Assembly (NCBI GenBank): GCA_035541875.1
Contig: DATKML010000034.1
Span: 162,278-226,277, forward strand
DNA from: JAJPHI01 sp035541875
Lineage (GTDB): Bacteria > Desulfobacterota > Binatia > Binatales > Binataceae
Direction: 5' to 3'
Length of the DNA: 64,000 nucleotides
This document shows, in pieces, positions 8,406-16,150 of the stretch. The notes beneath the pieces were generated by a model, which searched no databases, was not told the origin of the DNA, and was given only the letters and a program-made list of their open reading frames with translations. The position numbers and the translations under genes were made by a program. Each line of letters begins with the position of its first letter. The stretch's first letter is position 1.

Positions 8406-9155
8406 TTACTTATTCCCCCACGGCATCAGCCAAGTCTTGAACCAATCCTTGGTCGCGTCGATCTTGTACTCCTGAATCGCGAGCGACGGATCCACGTGCT
8501 TCGGACAAACGTTCGAGCATTCGCCCACGACGGTGCATGCCCAGATACCGTCGTGCTGCGAGAGCACGTCGGTACGCTCGCTGGCGCCCTGATCGCGCGA
8601 ATCCAGGTTGTAGCGCTCGGCCAACGTCAGCGCGGCAGGTCCGGTAAATTCCGGCTCCAGGCCGTAGACCGGGCAAGCCGCATAACAGAGCATACAGTTG
8701 ATGCAGAGCGAAAACTGATGGAACTTTTCGAGCTGCGCCGGAGTCTGGAGGAATTCGCGTTGCGGCTTGTAGTCGTCCTTGCGAACAATGTACGGCTTGA
8801 CCTTCTGCAGTTTGTTCATGAAGTCGTCCATCTCGATCACGAGATCTTTGACGACCGGGAAATGATCAAGTGGGCCAATCCGGATCGGTCCGGGCGCCAG
8901 ATTGATCAGCAGGGTCTCGCACGTGAGCTTGGGCACGCCATTGACCATCATGCCGCAGCTTCCGCAAATACCCATGCGGCATGACCAGCGATAGCCGAGC
9001 GACCCATCGAGCTGGTCCTTGATGTAATTCAGCGCGTCGAGGATCATCCAGTCGCTGCGAAGCGGGACCTCGAAGCTCTCATAGGTGGGCTCGGTGTCGC
9101 GCTCCGGATCAAACCGCGCAACTTCGAGAATGACGGTATCGGTATAATCAGCCAT
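8406..9155 (-). CDS. frdB: fumarate reductase iron-sulfur subunit
   Basis: With the start MADYTDTVILEVARF the protein is 249 residues, the usual FrdB length. The [2Fe-2S] domain has CRMGICGSCG with Cys59, 64 and 67 and a fourth Cys79. The C-terminal ferredoxin domain holds CINCMLCYAACP (151, 154, 157, 161) and CTVVGECSNVCP (207, 213, 217) for the [4Fe-4S] and [3Fe-4S] clusters. It carries electrons between FrdA flavin and the membrane quinol. The longer frame to 9212 adds an unlikely N-terminus. It is separated from frdA by about 108 bases, unusually wide for this operon. Confidence 0.93.
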   Translation of the reverse strand: MADYTDTVILEVARFDPERDTEPTYESFEVPLRSDWMILDALNYIKDQLDGSLGYRWSCRMGICGSCGMMVNGVPKLTCETLLINLAPGPIRIGPLDHFPVVKDLVIEMDDFMNKLQKVKPYIVRKDDYKPQREFLQTPAQLEKFHQFSLCINCMLCYAACPVYGLEPEFTGPAALTLAERYNLDSRDQGASERTDVLSQHDGIWACTVVGECSNVCPKHVDPSLAIQEYKIDATKDWFKTWLMPWGNK

Positions 9156-9263
9156 TGTTCTTCTAACGCACCTCGCAGTATCCGGTCTTAAACCGCGCTT
9201 CGCAGGACCCAATCGAGATCGCTTGTCGCGGACGCCTCGCTCGCTGCGCTTTTGCGCCCCTGC

Positions 9264-11018
9264 TTAGTGATCCCTTCCGTAGATACGCTCGCCTGGAGGC
9301 CAGCGGGTAATGACCACCGGCAGGTACTGCACCTGCGGGCGACCGTCTGCATCCTTCGAAACAACGGAATGCGCCAAGAAGCGCTGATCGTCGCGCTTCG
9401 GGAAGTCACGCCGCTGATGGGCTCCACGCGACTCTTCGCGATTCAACGCACAAGCGACCATCGTCTCGGCAACTTCGAGCATGAAGCCCAACTCGAGCGC
9501 CTGGGTCAGATTCGTGTTGTAGGTGCGCCCGCGATCATCGATGACGACGTTGTTGAAGCGCTCCCGCAGTTCGACCAGCTTGTTGCCGGAGGCGACCAGC
9601 GACTCGCGCTCGCGATAAATCCCGCATCCGCTCTCCATCGCTTTCTGCATCTCGTCGCGAAGATTGGCGATACGCTCGGTGCCACCGGTCTTGTTCAGAT
9701 ACTCCTGCTCGAGGCGCCGTTCTTCATCGGCAGCCTGCGCCAGCACGTGGCCGGTGTTCACGCTGGAAGTATCGTTAACCACGTACTCGACCGCGTTGCG
9801 TCCGGCGCGGGCACCCCACACCAGAATCTCGCCGAGTGAGTTCGAGCCGAGTCGGTTCGCGCCATTGATACTGACGCACGCCGCCTCGCCCGCCGCGTAG
9901 AGGCCGCGGATCGGGGTCGCGCCTTCGATATCTGTATGCACACCGCCCATCATGTAGTGCTGAACGGGGCGGATTGGAATCGGCTCGCGGACTGGATCGA
10001 CGTTCTCGTACTTAAGGCAAAGTTCGCGCACCATCGGGAGGCGCGTTTCGATCTTGTGCTCGCCGAGATGGCGCAGGTCGAGATGGACGTAGTCGCCATA
10101 AGGACCGTGGAAAGCGCGGCCCTTTTCGAACTCGCCGAAGATCGCCTGTGAAACACGATCGCGGGGTCCGAGTTCCATACTGCGCAGAACCGGCGTCGGC
10201 GTCGGTTTGCCGAGATCGTAGTCCTGCAGGAAGCGATAATTGTCCTTATTGAGGAGCCAGCCGCCTTCGGCGCGGGCCGCTTCAGTGATTAGAATGCCAG
10301 TGAAAGGCAGACCGGTCGGATGATACTGGATCATCTCCATGTCTTTGAGCGGCGCTCCAGCTTGATACGCCAGGGCCATCCCGTCACCGGTACAGATATT
10401 CGCGTTCGTTGAGAACGGGAATATACGACCCAGACCGCCGGTGCAGATGACTACCGCCTTGGCCAGAATCGCGCGGATACGGCCAGTGCGGAGTTCGATC
10501 GCGACAACGCCCCGAATCGCACCATCTTCGACCAGCAATTTGGTGACGAAGTGTTCGTCGTAGCGCTTGATCGCGGAGTATTGCAGTGACGTCTGGAAAA
10601 GCGTGTGCAGCAGGTGGAAGCCGGTCTTATCGGCGGCGAACCACGTGCGCATCTTCTTCATTCCACCAAAGGGGCGGACCGCTATCTTGCCGTTTGGCTC
10701 ACGGCTCCAGGGACATCCCCAATGCTCGAGCCGCAGCAATTCCTTGGGGATTTCGTTGCAGAAATATTCGATCGCGTCCTGATCGCCTAGCCAGTCGCTG
10801 CCCGAGATCGTGTCGTAGCAATGTTCATCGATCGTGTCGTCGTCGCCGGCGACTCCAGCAGCGCCGCCTTCGGCCGAGACCGTATGGCTGCGCATCGGAT
10901 AGACCTTCGAGACCATCGCGATATCGGCGTTGGGGTTGTTTTCCGCGATCGCAATCGCGGCGCGCAAGCCGGCGCCCCCACCACCAATCAGCAAAATATC
11001 GTGCGAAGTCGTTTCCAC
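9264..11018 (-). CDS. frdA: fumarate reductase flavoprotein subunit
   Basis: This is a 584-residue flavoprotein. The FAD site is GGGGAGLRAA (12-21), and SHTVSAEGG carries the His45 that binds FAD covalently. The substrate site shows HPTG (His233), RAEGG (Arg249), the shuttle-arginine region GPRDRVS (286-288) and PVQHYMMGG (His354). It reduces fumarate to succinate, or runs the reverse reaction, at the cytoplasmic membrane. The FrdC/FrdD-type anchors favour a menaquinol:fumarate reductase. It is the first gene of the operon; the roughly 270-base gap upstream should hold the promoter. Confidence 0.95.
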   Translation of the reverse strand: METTSHDILLIGGGGAGLRAAIAIAENNPNADIAMVSKVYPMRSHTVSAEGGAAGVAGDDDTIDEHCYDTISGSDWLGDQDAIEYFCNEIPKELLRLEHWGCPWSREPNGKIAVRPFGGMKKMRTWFAADKTGFHLLHTLFQTSLQYSAIKRYDEHFVTKLLVEDGAIRGVVAIELRTGRIRAILAKAVVICTGGLGRIFPFSTNANICTGDGMALAYQAGAPLKDMEMIQYHPTGLPFTGILITEAARAEGGWLLNKDNYRFLQDYDLGKPTPTPVLRSMELGPRDRVSQAIFGEFEKGRAFHGPYGDYVHLDLRHLGEHKIETRLPMVRELCLKYENVDPVREPIPIRPVQHYMMGGVHTDIEGATPIRGLYAAGEAACVSINGANRLGSNSLGEILVWGARAGRNAVEYVVNDTSSVNTGHVLAQAADEERRLEQEYLNKTGGTERIANLRDEMQKAMESGCGIYRERESLVASGNKLVELRERFNNVVIDDRGRTYNTNLTQALELGFMLEVAETMVACALNREESRGAHQRRDFPKRDDQRFLAHSVVSKDADGRPQVQYLPVVITRWPPGERIYGRDH

Positions 11019-11291
11019 CGTGTTCTCCGATCAACCATCAGGCCGATCCTTTATCTTTGGCCGTGCCTCGCGGCAGCCCCTGATCCGCCTCGGAAGCTTG
11101 GTCTTAAACTAAGCCGCGCGATGCAGATTCGGCCGCCGATGAATCTAAAATTACGCCTCGCAGGCTCGGCCGCACCCTGAATACGCTAATTTGCGACGCT
11201 TCTCAATATCAGATGCGCTTACGAAAGAAAAACGCGGGGAGTATAGCGCAGCATTTTGGTTTTTCCAACGCATCGAAGGCTGCAACGGCGT

Positions 11292-11639
11292 CTAATCGAA
11301 GCGGGCGGTCGTGTCATTCTCGCCCTGCCCTTCACCCTGTCGAAAGAACGACACAAGGATCGCGATCGCGGGCTCGGCCTGGACGCTATGCACCGCGTGG
11401 GCATCGACCGGGACCACGGTACCGGGTCTCAGCGGGTAGGCATCGCCGCCCACACGCAGAGTTCCTTTACCGGCGACGCCCTGAATCGTGATCGGAAAGC
11501 GCGCCGAGTGATCATCGAGCAGCGCCTCATTGCGTAGCCTGATCAGGACGAGTTTCCGGGCTGGATCGGCCATCAAGGTCTGAACTTCGCGGTCCTTGCC
11601 GACGCCGACCTCGTCGGGCAGCTGAATGGCTTCGCTCAT
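11292..11639 (-). CDS. cupin-domain protein
   Basis: The 115-residue protein forms one small beta barrel. The central strands VAGKGTLRVGGDAYPLRPGTVVPVDAHAVHSV follow the two cupin motifs, with a single His in the second; the first motif is weak, so metal binding is uncertain. It lies 11 bases after the acyl-CoA dehydrogenase gene upstream and is probably co-transcribed. The role is unknown. Confidence 0.65.
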   Translation of the reverse strand: MSEAIQLPDEVGVGKDREVQTLMADPARKLVLIRLRNEALLDDHSARFPITIQGVAGKGTLRVGGDAYPLRPGTVVPVDAHAVHSVQAEPAIAILVSFFRQGEGQGENDTTARFD

Positions 11640-11649
11640 ATTATAAGTT

Positions 11650-12831
11650 CTAGCTTTTCGGCAGACCTAAAACACGCTCACCGAGGATATTCCGCTGAAT
11701 CTCGTTAGCGCCTGAGTAGATCATCGGGCCGCGCGATTCGAGCATCCGCTGCGCCCATAGTCCGCGCTCCGCCGCATACTCATCTCCGCGTTCGAGCTGC
11801 CCGTATGGACCAAGCATCTCCATCGCGAAGCTTGCAATCCGCAATCCGAGTTCCGATGCGCTCAGCTTGATCGACGAACCCTCGGGGCCGGGCGGCAAGC
11901 CCTTCAACTGACGCGTCAACTGACGGAAGCCGGTGTAGCGAATCGCGGTCGCGTCGGCGGCGAACTGCCCGATCCGCTGCCGGACCTCACTGTCTTCCGT
12001 GAGCGGGCGACCGTTGCGCGTGAGGCGCTTCGCGAGTGCCGCGAGTTCGCGCACGCGATTCGTCATAATCCGCTCCTGCCCGCTCGAACGCTCATACGCA
12101 AGAGTTGTCAGCGCAACTTGCCAGCCCTGATTTTTCGCACCCACGATATTCTCGACCGGCACGCGCACATCTTCGAGAAAGACCTGATTGAAGTGACGTG
12201 CCCCGGTCATCTGGATCAGCGGACTGATCGTAATCCCGGGCGTCTTCATATCGACGAGGATGTAACTGATCCCCTTATGCTTCGGCAGGTCGGGATCGGT
12301 GCGAGCAAGAAGAAACATCCACTGCGAATGTTGCGCGAGCGAGGTCCAGATCTTCGATCCGTTGATAATGAAGTAGCCGTCCTTCTCGACCGCCCGCGTC
12401 TGAATCGATGCCAGGTCCGATCCCGCGTTGGGTTCGGAATAGCCCTGGCACCAGAACTCCTCACCCGCGAGCACCTTGCGCAGGTGGCGCTCCTTTTGTT
12501 CGTGCGTCCCCCAGTGAATCAGGGTCGGACCGAGCAGCCAGATCCCGGGACCGGTGAACGGCATGCCCGTACCGGCAAGCTCCATCTCCTGCTCCCAGAT
12601 AGTCTCCTGCAAAAAGGTCCCGCCGCGTCCGCCGTATTCCTTGGGCCACGTGATCCCGAGCCATCCACCTTCGTAGAGCTTGCGATGCCATCGCAGGGTA
12701 TCTTCCCAACTGACATCGTTCTCATCCGCCAGCGGCCCGAGCGCAGGCACCGAGTACTGAACATTGTCTTTCAGCCAGGCGCGGAATTCGGCACGAAAGG
12801 CCTCATCTTCGGGGCTGTAATTGAAGTCCAT
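11650..12831 (-). CDS. acyl-CoA dehydrogenase
   Basis: This full-length 393-residue flavoenzyme begins MDFNYSPEDEAFRAEFRAWL. The middle domain has WCQGYSEPNAGSDLASIQT, the first acyl-CoA dehydrogenase signature, then FFIINGSKIWTS-like flavin contacts. The C-terminal helices end YSGANEIQRNILGERVLGL. It would form a trans-2-enoyl-CoA using FAD. In this family WCQGYSEPNAGSD usually marks branched or long-chain or steroid-type enzymes. The cupin follows. Confidence 0.9.
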   Translation of the reverse strand: MDFNYSPEDEAFRAEFRAWLKDNVQYSVPALGPLADENDVSWEDTLRWHRKLYEGGWLGITWPKEYGGRGGTFLQETIWEQEMELAGTGMPFTGPGIWLLGPTLIHWGTHEQKERHLRKVLAGEEFWCQGYSEPNAGSDLASIQTRAVEKDGYFIINGSKIWTSLAQHSQWMFLLARTDPDLPKHKGISYILVDMKTPGITISPLIQMTGARHFNQVFLEDVRVPVENIVGAKNQGWQVALTTLAYERSSGQERIMTNRVRELAALAKRLTRNGRPLTEDSEVRQRIGQFAADATAIRYTGFRQLTRQLKGLPPGPEGSSIKLSASELGLRIASFAMEMLGPYGQLERGDEYAAERGLWAQRMLESRGPMIYSGANEIQRNILGERVLGLPKS

Positions 12832-12924
12832 AGTCCTAGATTCCTTAACGGCGCGCTTCGCGTGTGGGGCGACCCGGTATCTGCTTCAATTGCACGCGCC
12901 AAGCGCTTTCGGTACAAGTGAAGC

Positions 12925-12977
12925 CGTCCGAGATTCTTCACTACGCTCGCAGTTGCTCACTCCGTTCAGAATGACAA
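12925..12977. repeat. partial copy of the dispersed palindromic repeat
   Basis: The intergenic run CGAGATTCTTCACTACGCTC... ends CAGAATGACA, like the right half of the element near 5.5 kb. The matching left end is missing, so this is a truncated or diverged copy. Confidence 0.4.
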
Positions 12978-13039
12978 TACATCCGCCACCGCTGAAAGCG
13001 ACGACGGACGTTAGTCCTGGAAACGCTACTAATCGACCT

Positions 13040-14272
13040 TTATACGTAATGCGGTAGTACCTTTTTCCCGAACAGTTCGATCTGCTTGCGGATCACGTCC
13101 TTGGGATAGAAGCCCTGATCGCCCTGCCATACGAACCATTCCGGATTGGCCGTCTCCACCAGCTCGTCGAGGCCACGGCGGATATCATCCGGCGTGCCGA
13201 AATAAGCCGCCTTCACCCGCTGCGCTCGTTCCGCCGAGATCTCCGATGCCGGTAGCGGAACTTTGCCCGCGGGATACTTCGCTTCGTCGGCGGGTTCGCG
13301 CCACGCCTCGGCGAACCCGAAGTGATGGAACACCTCGCGATAGCCCAGCACTACCATCCCGGGCTCGGAGAAACGCCGCGCCTGCTCTTCGTTCTCACCC
13401 AGATAAACGCTGCGCAGCACGCCCATGTTCTGGCCGAGTGTGTAGGCGCGGCCGACCTTGCGACCCTCATCGATATAGGCTTCAGATAACTTTTTGACGG
13501 TCTCCGGCGCCGGCAGGATGACCGTCGGGCGGATACCCTCACGCGCGCACCATCGCACAGTCTCTTCGGTCAGCGAGAAAGCCTGGAACAGCGGCGGATG
13601 CGGCCGCTGATACGGCTTCGGCACCACGTTGATCTTCTGGATGCGGCCTTCCTCGTCAACCTCGCCGGGGAAGCCATACTGCCGCGTCCACTCGTGTGCG
13701 GGCCACGGCGTGCCTTCCTGCGGATGGGGATACTCATAGTATTTACCCTTGAAGCGGAAAGGCTCATCGCCCCATGCAAGCTTGAGGAATTGATAGACTT
13801 CCTCAAACGCCTCGCGGTTCATCCGGTCGCCTTCGCTCTTGTCGCTGAGCGTCGCGCCGATATGAACCTTCTGTGCCATCTGATTAAGCCATCGCGCCTG
13901 ATAGCCGCGTGCGAAGCCCACCATCGTGCGCCCCTTGGTCAGCTGATCGAGCCAGGCGATTTCGAGCGCTAGTCGCAACGGATTCCATCCGGGGAGCACG
14001 TAGCCGATCGGTCCTGCCATCAGGGTCTTGGTGTGATGCAAGATATGCTGGGTCAGCAGCGGCAGGCTGCCCATCTCGATGCCTTCGCTATGCAGGTGAT
14101 GCTCGGGATAGGAAACCGCCGTGAAGCCGACGTCCTCGGCGACCTTCGACAACTCGACAACCTCGTTGATCATCTGTTGCCATCGATCAGGATGCGTCGC
14201 GATCGGGCGGAGCTTTTTACGCTCCTCAAGCGTGCCGGGCAGTGTGGGCAGAAAGAAATAGATGAACTTCAT
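13040..14272 (-). CDS. LLM-class flavin-dependent monooxygenase
   Basis: A 410-residue bacterial-luciferase-like TIM barrel. The start MKFIYFFLPTLPG is followed by AEDVGFTAVSYPEHHLHSEG and LLTQHILHHTKTLMAGPIGYVLPGWNPLRLALEIAWLDQLTKGR, both typical of LLM oxidoreductases that use reduced FMN. Its substrate is unknown; the family includes alkanal, alkane and nitrilotriacetate-type monooxygenases. It is 14 bases downstream of the MarR regulator in the same direction, so the regulator probably controls it. Confidence 0.8.
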   Translation of the reverse strand: MKFIYFFLPTLPGTLEERKKLRPIATHPDRWQQMINEVVELSKVAEDVGFTAVSYPEHHLHSEGIEMGSLPLLTQHILHHTKTLMAGPIGYVLPGWNPLRLALEIAWLDQLTKGRTMVGFARGYQARWLNQMAQKVHIGATLSDKSEGDRMNREAFEEVYQFLKLAWGDEPFRFKGKYYEYPHPQEGTPWPAHEWTRQYGFPGEVDEEGRIQKINVVPKPYQRPHPPLFQAFSLTEETVRWCAREGIRPTVILPAPETVKKLSEAYIDEGRKVGRAYTLGQNMGVLRSVYLGENEEQARRFSEPGMVVLGYREVFHHFGFAEAWREPADEAKYPAGKVPLPASEISAERAQRVKAAYFGTPDDIRRGLDELVETANPEWFVWQGDQGFYPKDVIRKQIELFGKKVLPHYV

Positions 14273-14286
14273 ACGCGCTATCCTCG

Positions 14287-14862
14287 TTAACGGGATTTGA
14301 GTCTGATTGCTTTTTTTGTTTCAGCTCCTGAGCGAACGAGCCGCAGACGATCGCGCCGCTGCAGATCGGAAAACGCTCCGGTCAGATGAGTGAAATAGGT
14401 GATCGCGTTGGCACGGATGTTAGCCGGCACCTCTTCGACCAGATCGGCTAACAGTGTCGTCGCCTGTACCACGGCGCCATCGAGATAGGCGCGTCCCTTG
14501 GCAGTAAGTGTAACCAGCTTCTCGCGCCCGGAACGCGGGTCTTCCGTGATCGCGATAAGCCCGAGCGGCGGGCGCATCATGCTCCGCAGTGATTTCGTCA
14601 CGGCGGCGCTCGTCACTTCGAACCATCGTCGCAGATTCGCCTCGATATCCTTGCGACGCATCGACCCCTCAGGGCCGCCCTGCGCGTGAATCAGCCACAG
14701 TGTCGCGGCCTGTTGGCGGGACAGGCGATCGCCGCGGACCACATCTTCGAGCGCAGTGCCGATCTCGTAATGTACGGAATAAAAGAATTCGATCAGCCGC
14801 GCAGCCGCCGCCTGATGGGCCGATCTGCTCGCCGCGCCTTTTGCTCGTGATGAAATCGTCAT
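14287..14862 (-). CDS. MarR-family-like transcriptional regulator
   Basis: The 191-residue protein has a winged-helix core. LSRQQAATLWLIHAQ is followed by RRKDIEANLRRWFEVTSAAVTKSLRSM as the helix-turn-helix and ITEDPRSGREKLVTLTAKGRAYL as the wing, with the DPRSGREK pattern of MarR proteins. It is divergent from the cyclase gene at 14983 across about 120 bases and co-directional with the monooxygenase. By position it probably regulates one or both; the ligand is unknown. Confidence 0.75.
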   Translation of the reverse strand: MTISSRAKGAASRSAHQAAAARLIEFFYSVHYEIGTALEDVVRGDRLSRQQAATLWLIHAQGGPEGSMRRKDIEANLRRWFEVTSAAVTKSLRSMMRPPLGLIAITEDPRSGREKLVTLTAKGRAYLDGAVVQATTLLADLVEEVPANIRANAITYFTHLTGAFSDLQRRDRLRLVRSGAETKKAIRLKSR

Positions 14863-14982
14863 CGGTCGAAAAACCGACTATTGACCTATTTCAACTATTA
14901 GCACTTGTCAAACATAAAGCAGCTTCACCAATCGAATGATTTCCCTTGAGCAAGGCCGATAGCGTCGCTACGATGCGCCCTT

Positions 14983-15921
14983 ATGAAAAAACTGCGATCT
15001 TACGACGAACTGACGGAACCCACCGGGCTCGGAATGCGCCACTCGTGGGGCGAATTCGGCGAAAACGACAAGCTAGGGAGTATCAATCTGCTGACGCCGG
15101 AGCGTGTAACGGCGGCGGCCAAGCTGATCCGCACCGGCGAGCGTATCTCGCTCGACCTGCCGCTCAATCTGCCCGACCCTGCGATGTTCGGGCGGCAGCG
15201 CTACAAGCATGAAATCTTCGCACTGAATCGCAACGAGATGGATGATCGGCTCGACGGCTTCTATCCGCAAGGCTCGACGCAGTGGGACGGGCTCGGCCAT
15301 GTCCGAGCCCGCGAGCATGGCTTCTGGGGCGGCGTCACGCAGAATCCGATGGACGGACCGAATCAGCTCGGCATCGAGCATTGGGTGCAACACGGGATCG
15401 CTGGTCGCGGCGTGTTGGTTGATGTCGCGGAATGGTTCACGGCGCAGGGACGTCCGCTCGATCCGTTTCAGTCGGTGATGATCACTGCGGAAGAACTGAC
15501 AAATACGCTGAGCTGGCAGAAGGTCACGGTCGAACCCGGCGATATCCTCTGCCTGCACACCGGATGGGTCGACAAATACAAATCGCTCGATCGCGAGGGT
15601 CGCACGAAGATCGCTGAAAATCCGACCTCGGCTGGATTACGCGGCGACGAGGCGATGGCGCGCTATTTGTGGAACCTCCATCCGGGCGCGCTCTGCTGCG
15701 ATAATCCGGCGGTCGAGACGATCCCGGGCGACCCTCAGGTGGGATCGCTCCATCGGCGCATTCTGCCGCTGCTCGGCCTCGCACTCGGCGAATTTTTCGA
15801 CTTCGAGAAGCTGGCGGAGCGCTGCCACGCTACGAATCGATCGGAGTTTTTCTTCGTTGCAAACCCGTTGAACCTGCCCGGCGGTATCGGCTCGCCCGGC
15901 AACGCAATGGCGATTCTTTAG
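14983..15921 (+). CDS. cyclase-family (kynurenine-formamidase-like) hydrolase
   Basis: The 312-residue protein belongs to the metal-dependent cyclase/arylformamidase-like family. YPQGSTQWDGLGHV matches the metal-binding STQWDxLGH motif, and LCLHTGW is the second conserved motif. The C-terminal LNLPGGIGSPGNAMAI matches the family's usual ending. Enzymes of this group open amide or lactone-like bonds. It is divergent from the MarR regulator. Confidence 0.75.
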   Translation: MKKLRSYDELTEPTGLGMRHSWGEFGENDKLGSINLLTPERVTAAAKLIRTGERISLDLPLNLPDPAMFGRQRYKHEIFALNRNEMDDRLDGFYPQGSTQWDGLGHVRAREHGFWGGVTQNPMDGPNQLGIEHWVQHGIAGRGVLVDVAEWFTAQGRPLDPFQSVMITAEELTNTLSWQKVTVEPGDILCLHTGWVDKYKSLDREGRTKIAENPTSAGLRGDEAMARYLWNLHPGALCCDNPAVETIPGDPQVGSLHRRILPLLGLALGEFFDFEKLAERCHATNRSEFFFVANPLNLPGGIGSPGNAMAIL

Positions 15922-16150
15922 GAGTCTCTCAAGGGCGTGGTTAGTTGCGGGTCGCGCCGTCTGAAGGCCCCCCGGCGCCCTCTTTCACATGTATTCGGGT
16001 TCCCACCAGAACGTCCTATAGGCGGTTCGCTCTTGATACCTGTGGTGTCTGCCTTAGTACTTGAAAGAGACGATGCTCTTCCTGTGTCAGAGTAGGCCAT
16101 CGAACGCAGCGCGAGCTTGCTGAAAATTCCAACGACTTTTTCCGGTAAAC

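Noticed and set aside
7987..8475. 162-codon plus-strand frame across frdC/frdD
   Set aside because: It is a shadow of the frd genes on the opposite strand, with His-rich low-complexity translation and no domain.
8394..8984. 196-codon plus-strand frame over frdB
   Set aside because: It is antisense to frdB, whose iron-sulfur motifs are unmistakable.
9252..9839. 195-codon plus-strand frame over frdA
   Set aside because: It is antisense to frdA and resembles nothing known.
12118..12921. 267-codon plus-strand frame over the acyl-CoA dehydrogenase
   Set aside because: It is antisense to a conserved gene; high GC content keeps such frames open.
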